NCBI GenBank assembly: GCA_014529385.2
Contig: CM043949.1
Span: 110,451,977 to 110,515,976, forward strand
Direction of reading: 5' to 3'
Length of the DNA stretch: 64,000 nt
Source: Adiantum capillus-veneris
Lineage: Eukaryota; Streptophyta; Polypodiopsida; Polypodiales; Pteridaceae
The position numbers and the translations under genes were made by a program. Every line of letters starts with the position of its first letter. Position 1 is the first letter of the stretch. Positions 1 through 12,900 of the stretch are shown in pieces. The notes below the pieces were generated by a model. The model did no database searches, was not told where the DNA came from, and saw nothing but the letters and a program-made list of their open reading frames with translations.

Positions 1-514
1 TTTGAGTTTGAGCGGTGTAGCAAACATCTTGCGACCAAATTGCAAAGTTGTTTAGTGCTGCAAGGATTTGATACACATTATTCCTAGTAGCTGTCGACCA
101 AATTGCAACATTAAACCTCTGTAAAATAGTCTTCAAGAATTGGATGCAACCCGGCCTGAGTATAATATATCTTTTTGAATCCATTTGCACTGAGTTGTGG
201 TGTGAGGATGGTTGAGGGGAACGTTTCAACAATAGACCATTTAAATCCAATATAATTGTAAGCATGGATTTCTCAACATCTACGCTACATGACGTAGTAC
301 CAATTGGCAATAGCTCGTGAGTGGACTTTTCAGTCTCTTTTGATGTATGTTGCATTTTTGAAGCATCGATTTCTTGGTTCTCATTATTGGAAGCTTGCTC
401 AAGTTGCACAACACTAGACTCTAGTATAGAAATATCATCCATCTTGGGCACTTTAGAAACCATAGAATCTATGGATTCTATAGTTGTTGACTGAACCATA
501 GGAGCATTATCCAT
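1..514 (-). CDS. FCP1/NIF-type HAD phosphatase-like protein, partial
   Basis: An open frame runs from an ATG at 514 leftwards out of the window without a stop, giving about 171 residues. The first 85 or so residues are polar and low in complexity. The next part fits the N-terminal half of the FCP1/NLI-interacting-factor (HAD) domain: LDLNGLLL holds the nucleophile Asp, followed by RPGCIQFLK and VAIWSTATRNNVYQIL. A splice acceptor (TTTTCTTAG) lies at 529-530, so the ATG is either the start after a 5' UTR intron or an internal Met. In the DxDx(T/V) signature the second Asp is Asn (DLNG), as in a plant subclass of NIF-like proteins, so phosphatase activity is uncertain. The gene lies downstream of, and on the same strand as, the ParB-methyltransferase-SET gene. 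It may be host DNA or cargo of the same element. Confidence 0.7.
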   Translation of the reverse strand, partial: MDNAPMVQSTTIESIDSMVSKVPKMDDISILESSVVQLEQASNNENQEIDASKMQHTSKETEKSTHELLPIGTTSCSVDVEKSMLTIILDLNGLLLKRSPQPSSHHNSVQMDSKRYIILRPGCIQFLKTILQRFNVAIWSTATRNNVYQILAALNNFAIWSQDVCYTAQTQ

Positions 515-528
515 CCCAGTTTGTGAAT

Positions 529-1170
529 CTAAGAAAACACACACACAAATGGTATCTCAAAACCACTAGAATTTTATTCACCATATTTATATGTAGAACT
601 CCTAGTAAGAAATTTATTTAAGGTAAAGTCGTTGTTAGAATCCTTGCAACCATTTTCAGCATTCGTACACCAAACACCACTTGTCTAAAATACAATCTAC
701 TAACTCAACATTTTCCATCCTACACTTTATTAAAGATGAGTACTTAAAGTGAAAACTAAAAGCCACCCTTGTTGAGGAAACATGGATACAAGGTCCACCA
801 AATGTCCAACCTAGACTACAAGCAAACAATTAGAGATTTGGCTTAGATTTGGATTCAAAGGCCACCACTTATTCAAGTAAGATAACTCCACTTGTTTAAG
901 ACAGTAATGTTTGAAGCCCCACCACTTGTCCAACCTAGACATTGATTAAATTTTGGTAAGATTTATCACAAATCTAGAGTAGAATCAAGATTCTATGGCC
1001 AAGGTAGTCAAATAAGTTAGACAACACACAAAGCATAAGAGCACTTTAGATTCTCGTTGAGCATAAACTAAACAATAATCAAATGTTATATTCACTTGAG
1101 ATTTCATCCATGAAAAATGAAAATGATGCATGTACTTGAGATTTCCATCCATGTACAATACTTTACAATG
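529..1170. other. Spacer between the phosphatase exon and the SET exon
   Basis: No coding sequence is visible. The stretch holds the presumed 3' UTR of the SET gene and the intron upstream of the phosphatase exon. It carries isolated copies of the CCACCACTTGTCCAA-type motif near 791-815 and 917-942, the same motif that builds the large arrays to the right. Confidence 0.6.
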
Positions 1171-1727
1171 TCAAGTAAAGTTATAGTCAGCAAACAACTC
1201 TTCTCCTGCTTCAACTTGACAAATAGTCTCAATGCATACATGGCCATATTCTTCTGACTTGATGTGTGAAGAGGTGCATTTATGCCAAGGTGGAAAATTT
1301 GGATCAAATGTATAGCGTACGTTGGGACAGACATTTGTACTGTGAGAACTATTTATATAGCCCGACACGTTTCCTTCTTCTACACAACCAATAATGTATG
1401 ATTGATCTTCCTCTTCTTCTATGTTTGGATCCTCTAGAAGAGAATATTTATAAGCTCTTGGAAAAATTTTGCATATCTTTTTCCAGTCTTGAAATCTATA
1501 CTTATGCCCTCCATAGTTTAGAATAGTCAAACCACTTTCCAGGGTAGTATGCACAAATAGCCCATAACCAGCTCCTTCAATACATGAAAGTCGCACTTCA
1601 AAATCCACACCGTTAATATGGAAAATTACATCTTTGGGAATAGGAAAAGTTGGTGTCCCAAAAGGATCTTCATGCCAATCATAGTGTGAAATACATCTAG
1701 TTTTTATATCACTTAACTCCTTTGTGT
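1171..1727 (-). CDS. Exon 3 of the fusion gene: SET domain
   Basis: This exon codes for the last 184 residues and ends with the domain. Visible SET motifs are GAGYGLF near residue 908, which is the N-terminal GxG cofactor turn; SGYINSSHSTNVCPNV, which corresponds to the NHSCxPN knot; and GEELFADYNFT at the C-terminus, which corresponds to GEELxxDY with its active-site Tyr. SET domains methylate lysines on histones or other proteins using S-adenosylmethionine. No pre-SET or post-SET cysteine cluster is seen. The start is set by the acceptor TTCTTTTTGCAG at 1728-1731; the first in-exon ATG-like codon (1608) is internal. Confidence 0.75.
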
Positions 1728-4700
1728 CTGCAAAAAGAAGAAAATATTATGCATAAAATAATGACAATATCAAAGAAAGATATCATTATTTTATAGTCCA
1801 ATAGGTCCATTGTATGGAAGACTTAGAGTGCCTCTTACATGGTGCCTCCAAGGTTTCCAAAAAATAAAATCATTGGAAAAAAAAGGCCACTGTGTCTCCA
1901 ATCTATTGCCCATTTGAAGCATAGAGAGAACCAAGGTCCACCACTTGTCCAAGCTAGACATGGAGCATTGACACAAGATCCAACACTTATCCAAGAACCC
2001 TATAGTATATGTGGTAACATGGGATGCATTGATGCAACAAAAGTAGTCTAGCCTCCTCATCCATCTCTTTTTTCTTGTAGCCTAGAGGGATTAGTTTCAA
2101 GGTCTATCACTAGTCAAAAACTACACATAGAACATTGATACAAGGTTCCACCACATGTGAAACCTATCATCTCTAGTAGCATGGATGGTTTGATATCAAG
2201 GTTCACTGCGTGTCCTACCTATACTCTATTGTAGCATAGAGATTCTGGTTTGGTGGTACTACACTTGTCCAAACTTGGCTTGTTGTTGATATCTGGAGGT
2301 AATCAAGGGTCCTCCACTTGTCCAAGTTAGGCATATAAAACAATTGCAAGGTCCACCATGTGTACAACATATGATTGATTATAGCATGCATGGTCTTATT
2401 TCATGGGCAACCATCTTCTCTCCAACATGTGTCCAACCTCGGCTCCATTGAAGCATGGAGAGAAGCAAGGTCCACCACTTATCAAAGCTATTATTTTCTC
2501 CCAGTGCTTTCAAAACCCATAATACGTTGTACATGGGGGGGGGGGGGATTCTTGTTTCAAGGTCCACCACTTGGCTAAGATTGGATCCATTGAAACATAA
2601 AGAGAAGCAAGCTCTACCATTTTTCCAAGCTAGGTGCCATTGAAACATGAAAACCCCATAATATGTTGTATACGGGGGTTTTTTCACGGTCTACCACTTG
2701 TCTAAGCTATGGTCCATTGGAACATGGAGAGAATCAAAGCTCCACCACTTTTCTAAGCTAGGATCCATTGAAACATGGAGAGAAGCAAGCTCCATTGTTT
2801 GTCTAAGCTAGGCTCCATTGGAACATGGAGAAAACAAGCTCCACCACTTGCCTATTATTGCATAGAGATTCTGGTTTGAAGGTCCACCACTTGTCCAACC
2901 TTGCCTTCATGTATGGAGATAATAAAGAGTGCAATGCTTCTCTAAGCTAGGGACATAAAAGAGTTTCAAGGTCCACTACATATACGATCTATGATGGGTT
3001 GTAGCATGGGAGGTTTCATTTTAAGGTTGACCACTTCTCCAGCTCCGCTTGTCCAACCTCAGATCCATTGAAGAATGGAGAATAAAGGTGTACCAACTCT
3101 CCAAAATAGGCAAGAAAATCTCTATAAAACCCATGAATTGTTAATATATGCTATGCTGTGGAGTTTTGTTTGAAGGTCCACTCCTTATCCAAGCTACAAT
3201 CCATTGAAGCATGGAAATAAGTAAGATATATCTATAGTCCAAGATAGGATCCATTGAAACATAGAGAGAATCAAGGTCCACCACTTGTCCAAGCTATGCA
3301 TGGGTAATTGATATAAGGACCACTACGTTTTCACCTATACTATGCTCTATCATGGATGGTTTCATATACCACCAATTTTCCAACCTATTTAGTAGGTTGT
3401 ATTATGGGGGTTTGGTTTCAAGGTACTTCACTTGTCTAAGGTGGGTTCCATTGAACCATGGAGAGAAACAATGTCTACCACTTGTCCGAAATATGCTCCT
3501 TTAAAACATAAAAGCAAGGTCCACCACTTGTCCAAGCTAATGTTTCTCTCCATTGAAGCATGGAGAGAAACAAGGTCTACCACCTGTCCAAAATATGCTC
3601 CATTGAAACATAAAAGCAAGGTCCACCACTTGTCCAAGCTAATATAACAAATGGGTGTTGGTTACAAGGTGTACCACACTTGTCTAAACTAGTCTCCATG
3701 CAAGGTCCACCACATGTCCAAGCTATATGATCTTGGTTTGAAGGTCTACCACACCTCTTGAAATTAGGATCCATGTAAGGTCCACCTTTTGTCAAGCTAT
3801 GCCTTTAGTGAGTACTAAAACTAAGTAAATTGCAGTACTTAAATACCTTTCCAAGCTCATTAAGATTTTGGTCTCTAAGGCCACCACCACATGTCTAATC
3901 TATGCTCTAATTGATTACTTATGCTAGTTCTCAAAGTCCAAACATAAGCTCCCTTCTAGCAAGGTTAGTTTAAATTTAGGCTCCAACACCTGTCTAAGCT
4001 AGGTTCAATTTATGAAGCATCACCATTTAACCATGCTACGATCTAATGTATCATATCAAGGGGGTATTGATAAAAGGTCCAAAACTTATTGAGTTCAAGC
4101 TCTTAAGTAATTAAGTCTTTGTGAGTATTAAATGTTATAGTTTTAGTCTAAAGATCCACCATTCAAAAACTCAAGTAATTTATTATTTACATTCAAACCT
4201 TGAATGCTTGAGATAAAAAATACAAACTCAATCAATACTATATAAAGCAAAATCTAACATTAAGAGTATCAAATCAGTAACAAGAAACACTAACATGCAC
4301 AAGAAACTCAAAACATACGTGTCTCCATTTCCAAAAAGTCCTCCATTGACAGAGGATGTTGTTGTTGTTGTTCTTCTTCTTCTCTTTGTGGAGAGCACTC
4401 CTCTGTAACAGGCACAATGTCATCTGATTGCGAAGTGGATTGTTGAAGTCCAGCCCATTTTTCTATATCTTCATGAGACTTAGCAAAGTCTAGCAGCATG
4501 GTCTCCACGTTTTTTGCCTCCTCCACACTATCAATTAAGCATATAACTTCTTTTTTCTGTTGTATTCCTTCTTGTGCAACCAAGGAGCCATCACCAAAAA
4601 CATCAACAAGCTTGCGGTCTTCAAAACAATATGTACGAATGTAGTGCTTGACCAAAGCTCTTTTTTTGGCCTCCAAATATTGCAAATCTGACATATCGTT

Positions 4701-6974
4701 ATCTGCTACTTGAAGAAGAGAACAATCAATTGGCATGGGATGTTCCTCTGATCTTCTTCTCAGGTCTTCAAATGCATTGCCTTGTCCCAAGAAGGCAATA
4801 ACTGTTAGGAATTGAATTGCTCCTTTGCAAGGAGCTGATGGAAAGTGATGCAATGCACCACAACAATGGTAGCTCAGATTATCTCCCATGGCGTGAAAGG
4901 CACATTGCAATTTTGTGAAGTTAGTGAAATCCACAAATGCAAGAAAGACAAATCCAGGATCTGTTGACCCTCCAGCAATAGCCAAGATCCCATCCAAAGC
5001 ATTGTTAAATGTCTCCTCACTCCACTTCAAATTGCCTCCAACGTTTTTTGTCATATCTAAAACACATAAGCCAATAGGCACTTTATTATTGAAGTGGCGC
5101 ATCAAGTAGAGATTGCCTTCCATTTGTAGGCTCACCACATAGATTGACCATGGCAAATCTCTAGGCTCAGTTTTCTCCTTTTGAAGGTGAATTGCCCATT
5201 GCATGTATTTTATTGCTCCATCTGGAAAAGCCATTTTCTTTGTTCCACGCGTCAAACTAGATTTGATCCATTCCTCGCATAGCATTAAAATTGTTTTATA
5301 AACAACATCATTGATGTTATACATTTTGACCACCTCCTCCCAGTCTTTACATGGTGAAGACTCATTCAAATTGTTGAAGCCTTCAAGAAGTGCATCTTGA
5401 ATCAATTTGTCTTGCTTCAACTGCTTGATTCGATCATACATGTCAGTTGCATCACCATCCTTTGCACTCTTTGACAGTAAAATCTTCTCATCTCTAATCT
5501 CTTCTTGAATAGTCTTTACCTCTGATTCCTCAAGGCCACAAAGGTATCTAAATACAGTTGTTGGGGGTTTCTTATTCTCCTCTTCTAGCTTTTCAATGAT
5601 TTCTATCCAGCAATCATAAACTAAATCAGAGTACGTGACCATGTGTGCCTGTTTAGCAATCCAACTTGCTGCTGCACTCATTCTTGCCAATCGAAGAAAA
5701 GCCTAAAAAGAAATAGAGAAATAATTAAACTATTGAGCAAGATTTGTTAATTAAACACTATCAAAAAGACAAAGAAAATAACTTACATCCCATCCGGCAC
5801 GAGATGCATGTCCCTCTGCAATTCCACTTGCTGCCTTTGGTGGTCGTCCTGAGAAGATCCATTGACTCCGTAAATGTCTCAATATTTGGCTGTAAGGTTG
5901 CTTGACATACAATGCCTGAGCCTCCTCATTTGCAATGGCAGATATAGCAGTTGCAACAAATGGAGGAGCATTCACAACAATGCGAGCCTTTCTAAATTTA
6001 TACACGCTAATCAGTCTTTCAAATATCTCTTTGTTGTTTTGTTCATTGTGAAGCAAAACTTTTGCAGCATAGATTGAATGCTGCCCATCAAGAATCCAAT
6101 AATGATAATCTTTAATTTTTTGCTCCTCTACCTCTTCTACTGCCAAAGGAGTCCCCTTCTTTGATTTTGCATTTCGAACAGGCATCAAATATGCACATGC
6201 TGCAGGCTTGGTCGTACTCCGTGAAAATCCAAATAACACACTTTCAGCGTGTTTTTTATCCATAATACGTGCATTATAGTGATCAGGAGCAAGCCAACAA
6301 TTTTGAATAGGGATATCAAATTCCCTATATTGGAAAGGAAAATAATTTATGTACTTATTCATTCCACCTGTATCTTTTTCTTGTCCTTTCATGGCCTCAG
6401 CTTCTAAAACATCTGGATCCACAATTCTCATCTTTGACATTGAACCCTCTGTTGATGAGGATGCCAAAGATGCCTTGTCTACATCCAAAATGGAACTAGT
6501 TCGCTTAGCTGCTACTTTTTGCACTTTTGCTTGCTTCTTTGTGGATGGTGGTCGTGAAGCTTTCACCTTTTTTCGTTGTAGTGTGGCAATGATGGAGCTT
6601 TGAAGTTGATCTGCTGTGATGTTTGGATTTGATTCTGCAAACTTCCATCCTCGAGAAAACATTGTCTCTTCTTTGTTTCTAGACATGCGCTCCAATGCAT
6701 ATGCTCCTGGAGATAGTTGAAATTCTAGATTCATTGGAACTAGAATGTCAATGCATTCCACCTCCGGATGACTATCAACTACAGAGACAGATGCTTCCAC
6801 AACTTGTCCAACATCTTCAAACAAGCTGTCATTCTCCTTTTTGGCAATAAATAGATGCACCTTATGAAATTGTGCACCCTCTATACCATGTATGTCCAAA
6901 TACCATTTCCTAACATCATTGCAAGTATAGTCAACTGAGACAGCAACCCTTGCAACCTGTTTTTTTGGAGCCAT
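1171..6974 (-). CDS. ParB-like / N6-methyltransferase-like / SET fusion protein (three exons)
   Basis: Three open frames on the minus strand join through good splice sites: 6974-5787, 5702-4319 and 1727-1171. Intron 1 (5703-5786, 84 bp) runs from GAT|GTAAGT to TTCTTTTTAG|GCT, phase 0. Intron 2 (1728-4318, about 2.6 kb) runs from ACAC|GTATGT to TTTTTGCAG|ACAC, phase 1. The joined frame stays open to the TGA at 1171 and gives about 1,042 residues. I chose the ATG at 6974 because an acceptor (TTTGTTTCAG) lies five bases upstream, which implies a 5' UTR intron. Domain order is a lysine-rich N-terminus, a ParB/sulfiredoxin-like fold, a beta-class methyltransferase-like domain, then SET. ParB-methyltransferase fusions are known in bacteria and phages; a C-terminal SET is unusual. 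The gene shares its repeat-filled surroundings with the transposase at 20,846, so I infer it is transposon cargo. Its substrates are unknown. Confidence 0.7.
1728..4318. repeat. Minisatellite-filled intron of the fusion gene
   Basis: This 2.6-kb intron is built largely from diverged copies of a unit of about 50 bp containing GGTCCACCACTTGTCC and TCCATTGAAACATGGAGAG. Examples lie at 1931-1960, 2455-2480, 2690-2860, 3270-3300, 3430-3640 and 3690-3790. It also has a run of about ten G at 2537-2547. Short open frames here repeat DKWWTL-type residues because of the repeat itself and are not genes. Confidence 0.8.
4319..5702 (-). CDS. Exon 2 of the fusion gene: degenerate beta-class N6-adenine methyltransferase-like domain
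   Basis: This exon codes for residues 397-857. Near residue 760 the stretch LVDVFGDGSLVAQEG followed by VICLIDSVEEA matches motif I of permuted (beta-class) N6/N4 DNA methyltransferases, which read roughly FxGSGT, then AA, then an acidic end to the next strand. About 150 residues upstream, VLDMTKNVGGNLKW lies where the catalytic DPPY motif would be, followed by a Rossmann-like run (FVFLAFVDFTNF). The order IV-then-I and the spacing fit the family. DPPY is not conserved, however, so the domain may bind rather than methylate. The N-terminal half is helical and charged, and the C-terminus is rich in Glu and Gln. The family call rests on motifs only. Confidence 0.5.
5787..6974 (-). CDS. Exon 1 of the fusion gene: lysine-rich N-terminus and ParB-like domain
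   Basis: This exon codes for residues 1-396. Residues 1-110 are a mixed alpha/beta region I do not recognise. Residues 130-165 are basic (RKKVKASRPPSTKKQAKVQK), which suits nuclear import or DNA contact. From about residue 215 the sequence follows the ParB N-terminal pattern: FDIPI, then LAPDHYNARI, then a strand (ACAYLMPV), then YHYWILDGQHSIYAAKVLL with D296-G-Q-H-S in the place of the DGQHR or GERR box of ParB/DndB-type proteins. Family knowledge links this fold to nucleotide or DNA binding and sometimes nuclease or NTPase activity. The box differs at its last residue (Ser for Arg), so catalysis is uncertain. Confidence 0.6.
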
Positions 6975-9900
6975 CTTTCCTGAAACAAAAAAAACCAAAT
7001 GTTATTTTAGCATATACTTTTTTGTAATGAATTAAGTTTGTGTGAATACAAGGTCCACCACTTGTTCAAGTTAGATCTAAGCAAGTATACATAGTAATCT
7101 TTTAAGCTAGTAAACTAAGGGAAGGGAGAAGTAAGGTCCACCACTTGTCCAAGCTCAGCTCTAGACAACATGGAGAGATTCGAGGTCTACTAATTGTCTA
7201 ATATAGGCTAACTATATTGAAACATAGAGAGAAGCAAAGGTCCACCACTTGTCCAATCTAGGGTCCATTGAAACATGGAGAGAAGGATGCTCCACCATTT
7301 GTCCAAAATAGGCTCCATTGAAACATGAAGAGAAGCAATATGCACCATGTCTTCGAGATGCTAGGCTCCATTGAAATACCTTAAACCCACGATATTTTGT
7401 ATATGTGGGGTTTAAATTCAAGGTCCACCACTTGTCCAACCTATTCTCCCTAGTAGCATGAGTGGTTTGGTCTCAAGATTCACCACTTTTCCACTCTATG
7501 TCATTATATTAAGAAGATCTGGGTGTTAAGGTCCACCACTTGTCCAACCTATAAGGCTATATCTAAAATGGTATTATTTACCACCACTTGGAATGCACAT
7601 GATAGGTTTTACATAGGGGTCTGGTTCCAAGGTCCACCACTTGTCCAAGCTAACTCTATTGAAACATAGAGAGAATCAAAGGTCCACCACTTGTCCAAGC
7701 TAGGCTCCATTGAAACATGGAGAGAAGGATGCTCCACCATTTGTCCAAGCCAGGTTCGATTGAAACATGAAGAGAAGCAAGCTGCACCATGTCTCCAAAA
7801 TGCTAGGCTCCATTGAAATATCTTAAACCCATGATATTTCGTACATGGGGGGTTTACATTCAAGGTCCACCACTTGTCCAACCTATTATCACTAGTAGCA
7901 TGAGTGGTTTGGTCTCAAGATTCACCACTTTTCCACTCTATGTCATTATATTAAGAAGATCTGGGTGTTAAGGTCCACCACTTGTCCAACCTATAAGGCT
8001 ATATCTTAAAGGGTATTCTTTCTGACCACTTGGAATGACCATGATAGGTTTTACATGGGGGTTTGGTTCCAAGGTCCACCACTTGTCCAAGATAACTCTA
8101 TTGAAACATAGAGAGAAGCAAAGGTCCACCACTTGTCCAAGCTAGGGTCCATTGAAACATGGAGAGAAGGATGCTCCACCATTTGTCCAAGATAGGCTCC
8201 ATTGAAACATGAAGAGAAGCAAGCTGCACCATGTCTCCAAGATGCTAAGATCCATTGAAATACCTTACACCCACGATATTTTGTACATGGGGAGTTTACA
8301 TTCAAGGTCCACCACTTGTCCAACCTATTATCTCTAGTAGCATGAGTGGTTTGGTCTCAAGATTCACCACTTTTCCACTCTATGTCATTACGTTAAGAAG
8401 ATCTGTGTGTTAAGGTCGACCACTTGTCCAACCTATAAGGGTATATCTTAAAGGGTATTATTTCTCACCACTTGAAATGTCCATGATATGTTTTACATGG
8501 GGGTTTGGTTCCAAGGTCCACCACTTGTCCAAACTAACTCTATTGAAACATAGAGAGAAACAAAGGTCCACCACTTGTCCAAGCTAGGCTCCATTGAAAC
8601 ATGGAGAGAAGGATGCTCTATCATTTGTCGAAGCTAACTCTATTGAAACATGGGGGGTTTACATTCAAGGTCCACCACTTGTCCAACCTATTAACGCTAG
8701 TAGCATGAGTGGTTTGGTCTCAAGATTCACCACTTTTTCACTCTATGTCATTATATTAAGAATATCTGGGTGTTAAGGTCCACCACTTGTCCAACCTATA
8801 AGGCTATATCTTAAGGGTTATTCTTTCTCACCACTTGGAGTGACCATGATAGGTTTTACATGGGGGTTTGGTTCCAAGGTCCACCACTTGTCCAACATAA
8901 CTCTATTGAAACATAGAGAGAAGTAAAGGTCCACCACTTGTCCAAGCTAGGGTCCATTGAAACATGGAGAGAAGGATGCTCCACCATTTGTCCAAGATAC
9001 GCTCCATTGAAACATGAAGAGAAGCAAGCTACACCATGTCTCCAAGATGCTAATCTCCATTGAAATACCTTAAACCCATGATATTTTGTACATGGGGGGT
9101 TTACATTCAAGGTCCACCACTTGTCCAACCTATTATCTCTAGTAGCATGAGTGGTTTGGTCTCAAGATTCACCACTTTTCCACTCTATGTCATTATATTA
9201 AGAATATCTGGGTGCTAAGGTCCACCACTTGTCCAACCTATAAGGCTATATCTTAAACTTTATTCTTTCTCACCACTTGGAGTTACCATGATAGGTTTTA
9301 CATGGGAGTTTGGTTACAAGGCCCACCACTTGTCCAAGCTAATCTATTGAAACATAGAGAGAAGCAAAGGTCCACCACTTGTCCAAGCTAGGCTCCATTG
9401 AAACATGGAGAGAAGGATGCTCCACCATTTGTCAAAGATAGGCTCCATTGAAACATGAAGAGAAGCAAGCTGCACCATGTCTCCAAGATGCTAGGCTCCA
9501 TTGAAATACCTTAAACCCATGATATTTCGTACATGGGGGGTATACATTCAAGGTCCACCACTTGTCCAACCTATTATCCTTAGTAGCATGAGTGGTTTGG
9601 TCTCAAGATTCACCACTTTTCCACTCTATGTCGTTATATTAAGAAGATCTAGGTTTTAAGGTCACCACTTGTCCAACCTATAAGGCTAGATCTTAAAGGG
9701 TATTATTTCTCACCACTTGGAATGACCATGATATGTTTTACATGGGGGTTTGGTTCCAAGGTCCACCACTTGTCCAAGCTAACTCTATGGAAACATAGAG
9801 AGAAGCAAAGGTCCACCACTTGTCCAAGCTAGGCTCCATTGAGACATTTAGAGAAGGATGATCCCCCATTGGTGGAAGATAGGCTCCATCGAAACATGAA

Positions 9901-12900
9901 GAGAAGCAAGCTGCACCATGTCTCCAAGATTCTAGGCTTCATCGAAATACCTTAAACCCAGGATATTTTGTACATGGGGGGTTTACATTCAAGGGCCACC
10001 ACTTGTCCAAGCTATTATCGCTAGTAGCATGAGTGGTTTTGTCTCAAGATTCACCACTTTTCCACTCTATGTCATTATATTAAGAATATGTGGGTGTTAA
10101 GGTCCACCACTTGTCCAACCTATAAGTCTATATCTTAAAGGTTATTCTTTCTTACCACTTTGAGTGACCATGATAGGTTTTATATGGGGGTTTGGTTCCA
10201 AGCTCCACCACTTGTCCAAGCTAACTCTATTGAAACAGAGAGAGGAGCAAAGGTCCACCACTTGTCCAAGCTAGGCTCCATTGAAACATGGAGAGAAGGA
10301 TGCTCCACCATTTGTCCAAGATAGGCTCCATTGAAACATGACGAGAAGCAAGCTGCACCATGTCTCCAAGATGCTAGGCTCCAGCGAAAAACATTAAACC
10401 CACGATATGTCGTAGATGAGGGGTTTACATTCAAGGTCCAACACTTGTCCAAGCTATTATTGGTAGTAGCCTGAGTGGTTTGGTCTCAAGATTCACCACT
10501 TTTCCACTCTATGTCATTATATTAAGAATATGTGGGTGTTAAGGTCCACCACTTGTCCAACCTATAAGGCTACATCTTAAAGGTTATTCTTTCGTACCAC
10601 TTGGAGTGACCATGATAGGTTTTACATGGGGGTTTGGTTCCAAGGTCCACCACTTGTCCAAGCTAACTCTATTGAATCATAGAGAGAAGCAAAGGTCCAC
10701 CACTTGTCCAAGCTAGGCTCCATTGAAACATGGAGAGAAGGATGCTCCACCATTTGTCGAAGCTAACTCTATTGAAACATGGGGGGTTTACGTTCAAGGT
10801 CCACCACTTTTCAAAGCTATTACCGCTAGTAGCATGAGTGGTTTTGTCTCAAGATTCACCACTTTTTCACTCTATGTCATTATGTTAAGAATATTTGGGT
10901 GTTAAGGTCCACCACTTGTCCAACCTATAAGACTATATCTTAAAGGTTATTCTTTCTCACGACTTGGAGTGACCATGATAGGTTTTACATTGGGGTTTGG
11001 TTCCAAGGTCCACCACTTGTCCAAGCTAACTCTATTGAAACATAGAGAGAAGCAAAGGTCCACCACTTGTCCAAGCTAGGGTCCATTGAAACATGGAGAG
11101 AAGGATGCTCCACCATTTGTCCAAGATAGGCTCCATTGAAACATGAAGAGAAGCAAGGTGCACCATGTCTCCAAGATGCTAGGGTCCATCTAAATACCTT
11201 AAACCCACCATATTTCGTAGATGCGGGGTTTACATTCAAGGTCCACCACTTGTCCAACCTATAAGTCTATATCTTAAAGGTTATTCTTTCTTACCACTTG
11301 GAGTGACCATGATAGGTTTTATATGGGTGTTTGGTTCCAAGCTCCACCACATGTCCAAGCTAACTCTATTGAAACAGAGAGAGAAGCAAAGGTCCACCAC
11401 TTGTCCAAGCTAGGCTCCATTGAAACATGGAGAGAAGGATGCTCCAGCATTTGTCCAAGATAGGCTCCATTGAAACATGACGAGAAGCAAGCTGCACCAT
11501 GTCTCCAAGATGCTAGGCTCCAGCGAAAAACATTAAACCCATGATATGTCGTAGATGAGGGGTTTACATTCAAGGTCCAACACTTGTCCAAGCTATTATT
11601 GGTAGTAGCCTGAGTGGTTTGGTCTCAAGATTCACCACTTTTCCACTCTATGTCATTATATTAAGAATATGTGGGTGTTAAGGTCCACCACTTGTACAAC
11701 CTATAAGGCTACATCTTAAAGGTTATTCTTTCTTACCACTTGGAGTGACCATGATAGGTTTTACATGGGGGTTTGGTTTCAAGTTCCACCACTTGTCCAA
11801 GCTAACTCTATTGAATTATAGAGAGAAGCAAAGGTCCACCACTTGTCTAAGCTAGGCTCCATTGAAACATGGAGAGAAGGATGCTCCATCATTTCTCGAA
11901 GCTAACTCTATTGAAACATGGGGGGTTTACGTTCAAGGTCCACCACTTGTCCAAGCTATTACCGCTAGTAGCATGAGTGGTTTTGTCTCAAGATTCACCA
12001 CTTTATCACTCTATGTCATTATATTAAGGATATCTGGGTGTTAAGGTCCACCACTTGTCCAACCTATAAGGCTATATCTTAAAGGTAATTCTTTCTCATG
12101 ACTTGGAGTGACCATGATAGGTTTTACATTGGGGTTTGGTTCCAAGGTCCACCACTTGTCCAAGCTAACTCTATTGAAACATAGAGAGAAGCAAAGGTCC
12201 ACCACTTGTGCAAGCTAGGGTCCATTGAAACATGGAGAGAAGGATGCTCCACCATTTGTCCAAGATAGGCTCCATTCAAACATGAAGAGAAGCAAGGTGC
12301 ACCATGTCTCCAAGATGCTAGGCTCCATCTAAATACCTTAAACCCACGATATTTCGTAGATGGGGGGTTTACATTCAAGGTCCACCACTTGTCCAACCTA
12401 TTATCGCTAGTAGCATGAGTAGTTTGCTCTCAAGATTCACCACTTTTCCACTCTATGCCATTATATTAAGAATATCTGGGTGTTAAGGTCCACCACTTGT
12501 CCAACCTATAAGGATATATCATTAAGGTTATTCTTTCTCACCACTTGGAGTGAACATGATAGGTTTTACATGGGGGTTTGGTTCCAAGGTCCACCACTTG
12601 TCCAAGCTAACTCTATTAAAACCTAGAGAGAAACAAAGGTCCACTACTTGTCCAAGCTAGGCTCCATTGAAAGATGGAGAGAACGATGCTCCACCATTTG
12701 TCGAAGCTAAGTCTATTGAAAGATGGGGGGTTTACATTCAAGTTCCACCACTTGTCCAAGCTATTATCACTAGTAGCATGAGTGGTTTTGTCTCAAGATT
12801 CACCATTTTTCCACTCTATGTCATTATATTAAGAATATTTGGGTGTTAAGGTCCACCACTTGTCCAACCTATAAGGCTATATTTTAAAGGTTATTCTTTC

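Noticed and set aside
1839-3647. Several 60-100-codon open frames within the SET intron.
   Set aside because: All are translations of the same repeat motif in various phases.
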